From: Phlebiopsis flavidoalba
Lineage: Eukaryota; Basidiomycota; Agaricomycetes; Polyporales; Phanerochaetaceae
DNA length: 64,000 nt
Direction of reading: 5' to 3'
Assembly (NCBI GenBank): GCA_035772785.1
Contig: JAOCPU010000001.1
Span: 2,542,001 to 2,606,000 of the forward strand
Shown here: positions 23,380 to 37,404 of the stretch, piece by piece
How positions within the stretch are numbered: position 1 is the first letter of the stretch
How the letters are laid out: each line of letters begins with the position of its first letter
Program-made: the position numbers and the translations under genes
The notes under the pieces: generated by a model
Database searches by the model: none
Seen by the model: only the letters and a program-made list of their open reading frames with translations
Told to the model about the DNA's origin: nothing

Positions 23380-23646
23380 TGTAACGACTTAGAGCATGCC
23401 AATAGGTTACAGAAATGGACATTGTTTTATTCAACGATATCAAGTGCAGCATGTCAAAATTTGGCCAGCCCTAGTGGCTGGCCGGCTGCTTAAATACATA
23501 TAATGGAACTATACAATCTGTGCCAAAACAGGAAGGGACGCGTCGGTGGGCCTAATCAGACACCGCGGCGCGCGAGGTGTCTAGTCCAGGGTCTGGGACC
23601 CGGCGCTTCTCAGTGCCAGGTGCCAGCCATGTATGCCGCCATTACA
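23380..23646. mobile_element. Solo LTR-like insertion, 267 bp
   Basis: It begins TGTAACGACTTAGAG and ends GCCGCCATTACA, with TGTAA/TTACA inverted tips. Repeat copy A lacks it at the same point (TGTCGAGGTAAC). The flanks TTGAG (23375-23379) and TCAAG (23647-23651) look like an eroded 5-bp duplication. It contains a TATA-like tract (TAAATACATATAAT near 23495). It belongs to a different family from the 557-bp LTRs. Confidence 0.78.
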
Positions 23647-24096
23647 TCAAGGTAACAATTATTTTAGAACATTCAGCTATGCTTGGAGCAACAAGTGCTT
23701 GCTTCAAACTGCGCTGTTTAGCCAATGGTAGAAATGCCTTACTCTGGATTTGGTCTGCTTAGTAAGCAGTTGTGGTGAGCTATTTTAGCCAGCCAATGGG
23801 AGCTTGATTATTCAACAGATTGGTAAGCTTTTGTGAAAATATTAGTAATGGCTGACAAATTTCTTGTTCATGCCTTATAAAGCATTTTCTTTGCCTACTC
23901 TTTCTGTACTATATTACATAATGACTATTATATATAATGTCTATTGTGGGCTAATATTTATTACTAACCGTCCAAGCTACAGATATTATATAAAGTCTTT
24001 GTCCAAGTATTATTATATTCCTATTTTTATATATTCTATTATTCTTATTCTTGGCTGTTTCTTATTTTGTGCCATTCAATAATAGTGCAGAATAAT

Positions 24097-24215
24097 GGGC
24101 ACACTGTCATGGGCGCATAGACACATGGACACACTGTCATGGGCGCATGGACACATGGGCACACTGTCATAGGTGCACCGACACACAAGCACATGAGCAC
24201 ACGGACGCACAGGTG
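24097..24215. repeat. 30-bp minisatellite, three clear units
   Basis: Units starting at 24097, 24127 and 24157 share CACACTGTCATGGGCGCAT and a CACAT spacer, with the third diverging at its end. A degraded fourth unit of CACA/GCAC type follows to about 24215. It is not coding. Confidence 0.85.
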
Positions 24216-24638
24216 CACGAAACACAGCCATTAGCCAACAAGGCTATACATTGAGAGTGGCTTCACATGGATAGCGCAACCTTGGGGTAGTACACACAAA
24301 CACGGGCCAATGCAGACTTGCGTCAGGGTAGCCGGGGAGAATCACAGGGGATTCTTGGGCACAGACGTCGAGTCTCAACACATGCCAGGTGCACAGCAAC
24401 AGAGCACAATTGCACTGTGGAGGGACATGTCGTAGAGCGTATATATATTGAATATTGTAGCTTCTGCCATATATATGTAGAGTAGCAGCTTTCTAGATAA
24501 AATAATATCTATTATGTGACTTTCTAATGTGCAATGCTGGGAAGGACGGCAGAATTGCTGCCCATTGTGGACGCAATGTATTATGTAATACATGTCGGGA
24601 GGATAACTATTCCCTTAGGGTCCACATTATACCAAAGT

Positions 24639-24777
24639 GTAATATGATTGAACTCTAGCTGTACTCTGGTTGTACTCTAGTTATAATTGTAAAAATACAT
24701 GCAAGTTATTCGGAGATGTAATCTGGTTGAAATATGGATGTAATATGTTTGTACTCTGAAGAGTACAATCACATTAC
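24639..24777. mobile_element. Small MITE-like element, 139 bp
   Basis: The left end GTAATATGATTGAACTCT and the complement of the right end, GTAATGTGATTGTACTCT, match at 16 of 18 positions. Internal copies of TTGTACTCT and GTAAT-TG repeat the terminal motif. No clear target duplication was found, so the class is unknown. Confidence 0.55.
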
Positions 24778-25266
24778 GACTGGGCATTCTTTTCCGTCTC
24801 ATGCAGTGGCAGTAGGACCAGGCGCTCAAGCCACATTGCTGGCCTAATCTAGCCAAAATTCATGTTTACACTTTGTTGAATGTTTTGACTACCAAGGTGT
24901 ACCATACTCACTGAGAAGTACCACATCAAAGCTCTCTTTTAGCCTTCAAAAAAAAAAATTGGTAAATGCCTGCCACCCAATTGCCAGCTATGTTACAATT
25001 GCCAGCCAGCATTGCCACGCCGGCAAACTGGCAAGGCAGGTTGGCAAAGGTTTGCCAAGCGCGCTATCATGGTGCCATGAGCGTCCATTGTAATCGAATC
25101 TCATTAGCCAAGTAGCCTATTCCTCCAGGGGAATCGGAATTTCTCCGCAGTGTCTCCTACCCAGTGACTAGCGCGCATAGGGCTGATGGATTACACATAA
25201 GCCCGGCTGGACCGTCAATCAAGACGCTCTCAACCTTTGCCTGTCAACACTTCTCCATTGGACAAC
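24778..25266. other. Transition from AT-rich repeats to gene-rich DNA
   Basis: No gene is visible. Base composition shifts here from AT-rich to mixed. The stretch has short repeats of TTGCCAGC type at 24975-25060 and then the presumed promoter of the Ctp1-like gene. No TATA box stands out. Confidence 0.5.
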
Positions 25267-26944
25267 ATGGCTCCGCACTTAAGCAGGTCACCAGACATAT
25301 CGCCTGACTATACAGACACAGAAACAGATTTAAAACATGCCTTGAGTCGATGTGCGCAGCTACAAGCAGTAAGTTCTGCGTCAGTGATATCCGGTGCCAC
25401 TCATTATTTGATGGTGTAGACTCTTGACACAATAAACAGGTAATCGAGGTCATTATCGTGCACGCTGGTTCTTCAACCAACCTGTTTTGCCATAGGTATC
25501 TCGACGACATACACACGCCAACTCCCCATGCGACATGCCCACCCTGATACCGCTCGCCGGCCACCACTTCGGAAGCAGACGCCAGGGCAAAGAGTGAAAG
25601 GCCTCGTCGAAGCGTACAAAGACCTCAGGACGCGAGAATGATGATGTAGTCACGCGTTATATGGCCGATCGTATTAGATGGGACCGGTTCAAGCAATGGC
25701 TTCGCGGGAGGAAGCGCGAGAAAAGACACGAGGGGCCGCAACGCGTCAAGGAGAAAAGAGAATGCGGACGAAGACTATGACTTTCAGGATGATTCTAATG
25801 GTAAGTCTACTCATTGAGGTCCTCCTATCCTCCTCACACTAACTTCCATACATCGTTTCAGACATCACGGCGGTCGAGCTAGAAGAACCTCTCACGCGCT
25901 GGAGCGGCCGCACGACGCCAAAAAAGCAACCCCTGTCGCCTTCGGGTCTCAATGTCGTTTCCCCTTCGTCCCCTTCGGCACCGTCCCGCTTCGATAAACA
26001 ATGTATTACGTTCAGCCGCCGCTGAAGCCAAGACGCGTATGCCTCTCAACCCTACTCCCTTCAACGACCCGTGTTCACATGGTCAACTCAACAGGTCAGA
26101 GGGACCCACCTCGCTCGCCGCTTTTTAAGATCACGGCACGTAGACTCGCGTAAGCCATCTACAATTCGTCGTGATACGATACTTAAATACTGGGTGGCCG
26201 ACAGCATGGAGGCCAAGCGTGTCGAACACAAGGGTAAAGAGAGCACCACTCCTACCAAAATCCCAGGGCAAAACCCGCGGTACTTCGCTGCGGTACGTTG
26301 TGTTCCCTACCTACGTCCACCAAGCTCAAACACAATTATCTATGACAAAAGTGAGAAACCAGGCTCGCTAGCAAAGACGTCAAAGAGCAGCGCAAGCTTC
26401 AAGTACGACGAAGTAGTCCGCAACAAGCGCGAACGGAAGCAACTACACGGCGGAGATTGCGATTGTTGTCGAGAGGTAGCATTTCACCTTCTTCTCTCTT
26501 GCGCCCCCGCTTACCGTGCGCGATAGTACTACAAAGCCGTTGGCCCCCTTCCACCGCGCGCCCAGCCCCCATTGTGGCGTACACCCCCTTCCTCACCCGC
26601 CAAACGCCGCCACGTTGCTAGCAGCTCCAAGCTCGCCCCCGCTGTGACACGCTTCGATTCAGACGACGACTTCGACGCGGAGGAGATTGCGGCACATAAG
26701 AAGCAAATTTCTCGCCACAGGCATCGCTGGGAACCTCCCAAGACTCCTCCGGGGTATTGGGACATCGCCTTCCCTGACACTCAGCAAGTGGAGGAGATTA
26801 ATAGGCTTGCTGACGAGATGCACTCGCGGAAGAGGGCACATGGGGACGCAGAGCCAAGGTGAGTGCGGTTTGACTTCGCCGTATAACAATACATTCTTAC
26901 ACCGCCGTCAAAGTGGCTCAAAGGGTCGCAAACGCAAGCGTTAA
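25267..26944 (+). CDS. ctp1: Ctp1/Sae2/CtIP homologue, DNA-end resection activator
   Basis: The C-terminal half has the Sae2/Ctp1/CtIP domain that activates the Mre11-Rad50 nuclease at blocked double-strand break ends. It reads KYDEVVRNKRERKQ, then a Cys-rich CDCCREYY (split by a 51-nt intron, 26476-26526), then RHRHRW and PPGYWDIAFPDT. The conserved RHR and the CxxC-type cysteines are present. The last exon (from 26914) gives a basic tail ending at the TAA at 26942-26944. The ATG at 25267 opens an acidic, Ser/Thr-rich N-terminal region with several introns. Its exons do not join in one clean frame, with a shift near 26010, so the N-terminal model is tentative. Family N-termini are poorly conserved. 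The protein would be nuclear. The C-terminal identification is secure. Confidence 0.9.
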
Positions 26945-27239
26945 TGCTTGGAGAATCCATTGCCCGAACATGTGTTTATCACAAATACCGACTTACCGAC
27001 AAGCCAATCCGCACACGCTCCCCACATCATATACCTTAGGATGTAACACTATCTGGATCGTATTCTCACATTATATTATGTGTAATATATGGCAATTTAT
27101 TCTGTACACAATATCATTTTTTGCACCCATAATATCTCCCATCAAGCGTATAGGATTGTGTGCTCGGATGAAGGACGCCCAGAACGGTTCTATGGGGATA
27201 GGATTAGACACTATCCACTGTGAGTGAATGCAAAGACAA
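26945..27239. other. Intergenic, convergent ends of ctp1 and GPI1
   Basis: No gene is visible. Short open frames on both strands here are mirror shadows of AT-rich sequence. It presumably holds the two 3' untranslated regions. Confidence 0.5.
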
Positions 27240-29432
27240 ACTGTAGTGTGCAAAGATGGCGGACGTAGAAAGGGGTTTGTTCTGTACGGAAAGTGAGTAA
27301 AGCGAGTATTAAACCTATAACGCGAGAAGGAGACTCACCTGTATGCGTGTTTCTCCACCGCGATCATCCAATTTGAACACGATGCCAGCTGCGGCGTATG
27401 AGTTCGCGCGTCGCCGGCAGAATAGACAGCACGCTTTGCCTGGTAGTCCTCGCTGGGTCCTTGATCCGCAATAGCAGGGCAAACAACGGGAACTGGTTGA
27501 CCAACACCAGCGCCACGTTCATCAACGCGAGCGCAAGGTACGTGGCAAGCTGTATCTGCAGCGTGACTTGGTCAGTTGTCAAGGGCAGGAATGTGGCGCA
27601 TATATGCACCCACCGTGGCAAAGAGAAGGTAGTAGGCGAACGTAGTGGGGAATATGAACGTGACGAGGGTGAATAGAATGGTGCCAAAGAGGAGCTGATC
27701 GAGATCGTAGCTCCAGGAGTCGACGCGGTGGCGGAGGACGTTGTATCGCTTTCCTGCGATAAGAATTAAAGTCCCATTCATGATCCCCGCAAAAGAATGT
27801 AGGCATACCTCGGAAAAGATGCCAGAGCGAGCCTGCGATGTTTCAGCTGTTGTCTGTAGACAAACCGCGAGATATGGTAGCATAGCTGAACGTGTGCGGT
27901 CGTCACAGCCAGGAGGTCAGAGAACATTGATATTGTCAGTGTGACGCCGCAGCTTCCGATGGACACCCGCCGTGTAAAAAATCAGCTGGGGGAGGTATTT
28001 TATGGTAGAAGGAATGATTCCAGAGCTCCTGCAAGGAGAAAACTGTTATGCGAGCAAGATAGGATGGGCAGTGGGTAAGCCTAGCTTACTATTCCAGCCC
28101 ATGACAGCACCAAGCAGTAGGTGGCAGAAGAATTGGCTGAGTTCGTTATTGAGTTTTCAGTCCAGCAGGCCAATTGTTTGAGCCAAACTAGAGTCCATTG
28201 TAAGTGCTCGACCAGCAGTGTCTGAAGAAGTCCGTTCAGGCCAGCTTTCTCAAGCCAGTGGAATGGTATCCGTACCCGTACGTGCTCGTCAAGAAAGCCG
28301 GCAATGACCTCCGAATGCTCGCATATAACCGCACCGACTGCCCACCCAATGATTCAGGTGTCGTTCAAAACTAGCCATATGTAGTTGTACAAAGCTACGC
28401 GCAGTTGTAAGCAATTCTTACCAGGGACGGTAAGAGACACCTAACGTGACATATTGAGAAATGAGCTCTGTTAGTGACGACTTGCGTTAGCCGCGGATAT
28501 TCAGAGGGAAGAGCGTATAGGCCAGTTTAGGCGGCTCCATATCTGCGTGACTGAAGTGCATCAATCCTGCAACCTCCTATAGCTGTAGAGTTCTTTACTT
28601 AGTACAGAGTTCCTGGCGAAGCACGCTAGCAATAGGCTGGACCATGGCCTAGCTGATTCAGGTTTCGAAGGTCCGAGCTTAGGGCGGGGCTGCGCTAGAT
28701 TTTTCCCTAGTAATTGCCCATAGACAATTTCATCTGAGAGATAACAACGCCTGTTCAATGATCGGGACGCAATATGTACCTGGCGAATAGTCTCAGGTCC
28801 AAACATTGAAGCATGCGATACTTCCAGGGCGAGTAGGATCGAGCGAGAGGAACGATGTGGGTGTTTCCTCCTGAGAGCGGTCTGCCCCTGGCCTCGCAGC
28901 TTTTAAACAGCCTCAAACTGATCGTGGATCGTATACAACTGCATTTGCCGCAAATTAGGTCGTCGATAGACTATCAGTCTGTACGATTCATCTAGACACT
29001 CTGTCAGCCAGATGTACGTGTCGATGACATACTGGAGACGTGCATTTGCGTTCGACAAACTCGAGCCCGGGTCGCGCCGGTGGCGCACGCACGGTGCAAA
29101 GCGGGCGAGGACGACGGGGCGCGTTTTCAAAACGTCGTCGCGCATAGCAACCGGGCCCGACGCGCGGCAGAGCCCCCACGGTCCAAAAGGGCTATCCGCG
29201 AGGTCCAAACTGTATTTATTTTCCGGTCGTCGAGTTCATTTTAGGTCTGGGTTCGGGGGATGTCGGTGGAGAGGTCTCACGCCGTCGCGGGGCGTCGAGG
29301 AGCCCGCGCCGACGCAGACGACGGGCGCGATGCCAGCCGTAGACGATAGTACATCAGTGCCGGTCGGCGGCGATGTCGTCTGGCCAGAGCACGGCCGTGG
29401 GGCTGCGGCGGCGCGGACGACGACGAGGACAT
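27240..29432 (-). CDS. GPI1: GPI1/PIG-Q, GPI-GlcNAc transferase subunit
   Basis: GPI1 is a membrane subunit of the ER complex that adds GlcNAc to phosphatidylinositol, the first step of GPI anchor synthesis. The signature lies at 27690-27770: [13 protein letters not shown] then [14 protein letters not shown], in a hydrophobic setting. Downstream, in a shifted frame, comes [15 protein letters not shown] (27440-27500). Upstream minus-strand exons at 28030-28330 carry [10 protein letters not shown] and a hydrophobic [18 protein letters not shown] stretch. The ATG at 29432 starts a Ser/Pro-rich head followed by a WPDDIA phrase typical of fungal GPI1 N-termini. The 27.75-27.8 kb intron has proper GT-AG ends. 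Frameshifts interrupt several exons. The middle (28400-29000) and the exact stop are uncertain. It is divergent from the Rho gene. Confidence 0.88.
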
Positions 29433-29693
29433 GGAGGCGGTCGAGTAACGTTGCAGAGTGCGCACAGCTGTTGTCGATCAAGGGTGCATTTCACGTGATC
29501 GGGAGGTGCAGTGGTTGAGGGTTGTGTCGCGTGGCAGCGGCAAGAAGCCGCGACATGGACAGCACCTTGTTCTGTCTGTAGCCTGCGACCTGCTCCCAAC
29601 ACGTCCAACACGCGTCCTTTTTCCATTCTGCTGCTGCGAGCCACTCGCCGCCATCACCATCCTCCTCGCATTGCATCCCCCGTTCTCTGAGCC
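29433..29693. promoter_or_regulatory. Shared promoter region between GPI1 and the Rho gene
   Basis: The two start codons face away from each other with 261 bases between them. The stretch includes GATCACGTGAAAT-type sequence (complement near 29495) containing a CACGTG E-box. No TATA box is clear. Bidirectional use is inferred from layout only. Confidence 0.45.
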
Positions 29694-30285
29694 ATGGACC
29701 ACCGCAACTCGTTCGCAGGCTCGTCGGGCCAGGCGCGGAGACCTGATATCAAGAAGAAACTGGTTCCGTAGGGTCGCAAGACGGTGCGCAGGGCGTTATG
29801 TCTTGTCTGTTTTTCCCCGCGTGCCCATGTTTACATCCCCCTCCCGCCCGTTTGCTGTGCACAAGGTGGCTGCGGCAAGACATGTCTCCTCGTATCGTAT
29901 ACGCGGAGAACCGATTTCCCTAACGCGAGGTGTGCACCCTCCTTCGTATCAGTACGCACTTAATGAACACTCCCAAACATCACGCACCACGTCCGTCCAC
30001 CGCGTTCTTGAATAGGCGTACGTACCAAACCTTGTTTTTGAAAAACTACGTCACCCTTGTCTCGTTTCGAGTAGCAAAGTTCGTCGAGCTCGCTGCTCTG
30101 GGATACCGCTAGGGCGAGGAAGAGTACGACCGGCTACGGACCCCTCAGCTACCCCGAATCGGACGTGATCCTCATCGTCTCTCTCGATCGACTTCCCCGT
30201 CAGCACTCGCAAACGTGCAGGACAAGCGTGAGCCCCCGCGCCGCTTCTCGTGCTGCCCGGTTGCGCCCAGGCTCCACTGGAGCTG
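29694..30285 (+). pseudogene. Rho-family small GTPase, 5' two-thirds, 3' end lost
   Basis: Rho GTPases control actin, polarity and wall synthesis. The ATG at 29694 starts MDHRNSFAGSSG, then KKKLV, then an intron, then the P-loop phrase GGCGKTCLL (about 29868). The effector region appears as KNYVT near 30045. Switch II follows as VELA-LWDTA (30080-30105) and LSYPESDVILIV near 30150. One-base shifts separate these parts; DTAG, for example, is followed by a frame change. After about 30285 I cannot find the NKxD-type loop, the SAK motif or a CaaX end in any frame for the next 500 bases. So the gene is either truncated by rearrangement or damaged by assembly error. Sub-family (Rho2- or Rho4-like) is undecided. 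Confidence 0.8.
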
Positions 30286-32494
30286 ACGACCGGCCCCAAT
30301 GGCAACGACGCGCAGTGTTTCGGGTTACCCGGGAGTTGGTTCGTCACCCTTTGCCTAGTTCCTACGTTCGGATGCTTTCGGGCAACGGCCATTTAATCCT
30401 CGTTTCGGGGACGGAAAAGGGACGGATTATGCAGACCGTGACGACGCATGAAAGGGAACGAGGCCGGTACGGGGGGGCATGCGTCTCCCCCCGCGCCTTA
30501 AGTTAGGGCGCAGGATAGCCCAATAACGCCGGAGGCGGGAGGCCCTGCTTTCTTGCCGGCCCCCCTGTGGTGGTCGCGGGCAGCCACGACGATTAAAGGG
30601 GTGCCCAAGTACAAATCGCACTGTGCTCGGCCTGTCAAGCCGGTGGCTGCTGCGGGCGGTGGCAGGACTGATGTTTTGTGGCTCGGCGCCCTTCAAAGGA
30701 TTGAGCCTTCCCACTATTGGGCGCGGCCTAAGGGGTGGGTGTAAAAAAAAAAAAGGATGGTCAAGGTTCAACGGCTCTGTGTTATGGTGTTGTCACGTAG
30801 CGTGATGCGCGGGCACGACCTGGCGCCCGTGTACACAAGGACAATCAATCCCGTGCATTACGGCAGTGAATCCTTGCTTTGTCTGATGCGTCTTTCTGGT
30901 TCTCAATCCTCTGGAGCTATCCATTTGATAGTCTATCTTCGCTGCAATGGTTAAGAATTTGTGATACTCTTCTAGGGATCTCCTCTTTGTGTGTATTGAC
31001 AGACGTGGTTTTATTGCCTTTTGCTTCCATTATTATAATAAACGGGTTTACCAAGGAGGCCTTCTTAGTTGGACGGTCTTTGTAAGACAGGCTCTGGTTT
31101 CAATACGAGGTTTTTTTTTTTAGAAAAAGGGGGCAAACGTCTGATTCGAGCAGGACCGCCCAGTGGTGCCCGTCCGCAGCCCTCAGACCATGCTGCATGT
31201 CATCCAGACACGGTCAGATGCCGATAGGGACATAGACTGGCATGTTCTCTGCGCTCGGGATACGTCCAAATCACCGACTAGTGGCAACGACATCGTCGTC
31301 TACCGGCTTGGTATGTCAGGTGACATTCGGGGGCCGATGCAGAGCGGACATACCGGATTCTGGCATCATGCGCACAGAAGGCCGTCGGACCCGTGGCAGA
31401 GAAGAACAAGTTTTATGGGTTTATGCCTCTTGCCTAAGGCTGGTGCGAGGGATAGGTCCGTTTGTAGCTGTTGTGTCTCAAGTGAATTTTTGGGGGGGGG
31501 GGACCTCGATTCGCGTATTTGCGGGCAGCACGCTGCCCCCTATCCTCGACGGCTGCGCGGACGTGCACCTCTAGCCCTAGCCGTTTCTTGTGGCACGACC
31601 GCGATACGCTGGCCCGCTCGAGGGTCGGGCGTCGCGTCCCGAGGTCAAACGTGGTACTCGTCGTTCTGCGCTAGAACAGTCGAGCTCATAGGGGGTCGAC
31701 AAAGAGGCCATGGGGGAGCAGATAGCCGAAAGGTGGGAGGCCGTCGCAGGCGTCGGGACGGGTCGCGCAGGGCGACGTCGGTGGCGACGGCGACGAGTGG
31801 AAGCCGTCTGAACGCGGTGTGTTCCCGAAGGGAGCGAGGAGAGGTTGCCTAGGTTTGACGCGCTCTGGCCGTTTTCGGGGCGGTCCAACGTGACGCGCCT
31901 CCGTCGTAAGCGGGGACGCGGAATCATCGGTGTCCCCGTGCTCCCCGCTGCCGGAACGAAGTTCCACACGCCCTCTCGCGTGTCCCCGGAATTACCCGAT
32001 GCTGCGACGACCGCTATACTGGCGTGAGGCGTTGATCACACACTCCCACCCTTTGGTTCTCCATGCCCGTTTCTGCAACTTCATGCTTATGAGGAATCTT
32101 ATGCAGCTGGCAGTGTGGTACACGATACTTGCTCGGGCCCGCTGAATACGCCCGCCAAGAAACTAAAGGAGAAAAAAAGAAGGAATTCGCCACCACGATG
32201 ACAACCCTCAAGGGATCTCGATGCAAATGTCGAGGAGAGGCCTTAGGTTGAAACTCCAGCTCAAGAGTGTCCCACCAAGGCAGAGGATGATGGCAGGTGT
32301 TTTTTCCCCCTGCCATGTTTTGGGTGCAACGGGACCAATGTGTTTGTCCTTACTCTCAACTCCTTGATGTAACAGGAAGACCCCATTGCTCAGATGTATT
32401 TCGTTTGGCAGGCTCAAACAGTTTTTTGCACTCAATCGACCCAGATAAGTAGAGTCCGATCTCACGCCGCTACAAAGCCTCCGCGGTCAGTGGT
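30286..32494. other. GC-rich stretch, no recognisable gene
   Basis: This replaces the expected 3' end of the Rho gene. It has a run of 12 A at 30743-30754 and a T-rich run near 31110. A long plus frame at 31163-31852 has Arg-rich composition and no motif, and looks like a GC-rich shadow. The minus strand at 31577-31969 has an acidic and then Ser/Pro/Arg-rich frame (start MELRSGSGEHGD) that could be an exon of an unknown protein. 32014-32465 is probably the PFK2 leader. Confidence 0.4.
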
Positions 32495-34763
<2,269 letters not shown>

Positions 34764-35534
34764 TGTTTCTCAAATGCGTCGCGAGAGTTTTTCTTTTCTT
34801 CATTCCGAGTCTGGAATTTTAAACAAGCGAGGACAAGGACAGATCATGTAACTTTAGTACTTACCGTTGAAAATATTTCGCTTTGCTTTGATTCCATAGA
34901 GCTCTTGTTGAGCTCTCGAAGACGATGACATCTGGTCAAGTATCCAAGTCTTACACAGTTCTCACCCCTCAAAATTAAAAATGACTGCCCAGCTGGCGAA
35001 GCTCAGGCTCGGAAAACTTGAATTCAAATGAATGATCTTTGTAACCGCCCGATGACGTAATGCAATCAACAGGGTGCAGTTTGTTACTTTTCCTTCAAAC
35101 GCAACTGCGAGAACAAGAAAGTGAGGTAAGTCCCATCTTGACTTGATTTTGACCCCAGTCGTGAGCTCATGTCAAGTGTAGATGGTGGAACAAAACCAGA
35201 GACCGAAAACGCCCGCCGGGTGACAACCATCCTAGCAACCCAGCTCCCCATTTCCCGGCGGCACATGCAAGCGAGCACACACACCACCCCGATCCGTTTT
35301 CTTTCAGAAGCCCGCCTCGAAATAAACCGTGATCATCACTCGCCTCGCACAGATCTCCCATATTTATGTCGGCACAGGTCAATATGAAACCCTGAAACCC
35401 CATGTTCGTCCTCTCTTCCACTGCACCGACCCGCCCACACGCTCCTTAATCCGCCCGGTATGCCTCTCTATCCTCGGGACCGCCACGACACGCGTCCCTT
35501 TTCTCAGCGCAGACACCACTCCGCCAAGCACGCC
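34764..35534. other. Intergenic between PFK2 and the glycosyltransferase gene
   Basis: No gene is supported. The stretch should hold the PFK2 3' end and the promoter of the next gene. Open frames at 35084-35421 on both strands show no motif. Confidence 0.5.
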
Positions 35535-37185
35535 ATGGCGCAGCAAAGCCAAGGGACCTCCACCGCCGCTCGGGCGTGCTCAAGCGTATCGCGGGCCTCA
35601 TCATCCTCCTCGCGTTCGCAGTGCCGATATGGATGATCACACACAGTGCGCAGACAGGAGCCCATTGCAGAGGCGCAGGTGCGGCCCGTCGCGCCGAGTC
35701 CTGCGGTGCATGCGCCGTGGCCGCCGAGTGCGCATCGGCATGCAGGCGCGCACCCACATACGAACAGCGAGCTTGGTGTGCCCGCTGTTCACGACGATTC
35801 TGGGCTGGCAGCAGAGGCGGTCGAGGCGGCAGCGTCGGACATGGTGGGGGGGGGAGGAGCCGGTGACTTTTGCATTGTTGATGTGGTCCGAGGACTCTGC
35901 CAGCGAGGGCGTCATATTGATCAAAGTGCGTTCTTCTGACCCATTCAATACGCTAATCTTGCTGATAGACTTTGCCAGTCAATATTGATGTACGCTTCGG
36001 GCCCGATACATATACACGTCATTTGTGACGAGGCCGCTCAGATGTATCTGCAGAAACGGCTGGCTTTGGTGACACGTCCAAAGTATGATTTCTTGATCAA
36101 GTTCTACAGGCCATCCTACGAAGAGATGGCAGCACGCGTCGAACGAGAGGGTGCCATATCATCTATACATTCTGCGGGCATTGGTGCGTCCGCAATAATC
36201 TGTAAACACTTCTTTCTCGGATGTCTGAACCATCGCTAGTCGGCCTCATGAAGCTCTTCATACACGAGATTTTGCCACCTACCGTCAAACGCGCTATCTT
36301 TGTCGACACACTGACGCATTCTTCATCTCCGACCCCCCCTTTTTTATGGCAAACAATTCTCCACATTCAACAGCACAACAGCGATATCAATGCCCTCACA
36401 CCCTGAACCAATCCTCCACCATCTGGCTCGATGCCAACAAGATATGCTCATGGCGTCATGCTTCTCGATCTCGAACGCCTGCGCGCGCTGCGCCTCAGGA
36501 CTCCTCGCTGTACCCACACTCGATTCCGCCGAGGCAGACGCACCTCGCGCGCTCTCCCGCCCGCCTTCGCGGCGCTTTTTGGCGCCCCGGACCCCGCGAC
36601 GGGCAAATACCCGCGACGTGTGGCTCGGAGACCAGTCCTTCTGGTGGGCTATCGTGCGGGCACGGCCAGACGTGTACCAGCACCTTAGCTACGACTTCGA
36701 GGTCTCGAGCTGCCTGTACGACATGTACATCACCGGGCCCTCGGTGAGCCCGACGCGGGACGATGCGGCGCAGATTGAGCGCCAGCAGGGACCGTGTGCG
36801 CTGACACTCCGAGCGAGGGACATGCCGGTAGTCCCGCGACTTTTGCATTTGTAGCGTTTTTTTTTTATTTTCTGGGTTTTTTGGTGCTCTTCTTTATTGA
36901 TTGACATGATTTGACTCATAGAGATGTAGTAATGTGCCTGTCGACGGACAAATATTTCGATTGGGAGGGCTGGAACGACCCCGAAGACAGTCTTAACCAA
37001 CGATGGGGGACCGCAGTGCGGTACCATGCGGGTTACAAGTGGACCTGGTTGAACCAGGCTACCACATCGGCAAGCACCCGCATGTGCGATTGGAAATTGA
37101 ACGGATGCCTTTGAGATTGAAAACCACGGTGGAGAACGTCAGCAGTTTGCGGATGTCTTATATGCGCAGGCGCGTTTCAACTTGA
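35535..37185 (+). CDS. GT8-like type II membrane glycosyltransferase
   Basis: The ATG at 35535 starts MAQQSQGTSTAAR. After a one-base shift comes a single membrane anchor, KRIAGLIILLAFAVPIW (35580-35630), typical of Golgi type II enzymes, then a low-complexity stem. The catalytic domain begins TFALLMWSEDS, crosses an intron (35926-35968), and continues IHIHVICDEAAQ and YDFLIKFYRPSYEE. The metal-binding DxD lies in FVDT(D)AFFISDP near 36296-36330, disturbed by indels. DQSFWWAIVRARPDVYQHLSYDF (36630-36700) is the usual second half of GT8-like folds. After a further intron comes RWGTAVRYHAGYKW at 37003. It probably transfers a sugar from a nucleotide donor to glycoprotein or glycolipid. The acceptor is unknown. 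The closest class in layout is the GT8/LARGE/XXYLT group. Confidence 0.78.
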
Positions 37186-37404
37186 ACTTAGAATCAAGCA
37201 ACTTACAGTACTAGGGCCCGGTGGATTTTACATTACATATACTCTCTAGGTTACATATGCTCAGACTAGATACTATTATTTCTTGAATAAGTTTTCACGA
37301 GATTGTCCACCCTCCTTCCTCGCTCGAGGTTGCAGCGCGTGAACATAAAGGATTCCGGCGAATTTCGAGGGAATCACAAGCATCGGCGATCAAATCCAAA
37401 CATC

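Larger units (their letters stand above)
21655..24090 (+). repeat. 1.3-kb dispersed repeat, copy B (three insertions)
   Basis: This stretch matches the reverse complement of 9489-10815 in three blocks: about 21655-22334, 23164-23379 and 23647-24090. The gaps are a TA-flanked MITE (22335-23163) carrying a solo LTR, and a separate 267-bp LTR (23380-23646). Copies A and B therefore form an inverted pair about 11 kb apart. A short open remnant at 21513-21779 lies at the left edge and has a weak counterpart in copy A at 10644-10826. Confidence 0.8.

Noticed and set aside
28240..28360. Plus-strand frame with [17 protein letters not shown], thought at first to be a pol fragment
   Set aside because: The minus strand of the same bases reads as a GPI1 exon joined to its neighbours by proper introns.
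31163..31852. 229-codon plus-strand frame
   Set aside because: Arg-rich, GC-driven composition without any motif or splice structure, overlapped by an equally long minus frame. Not supported as a gene.
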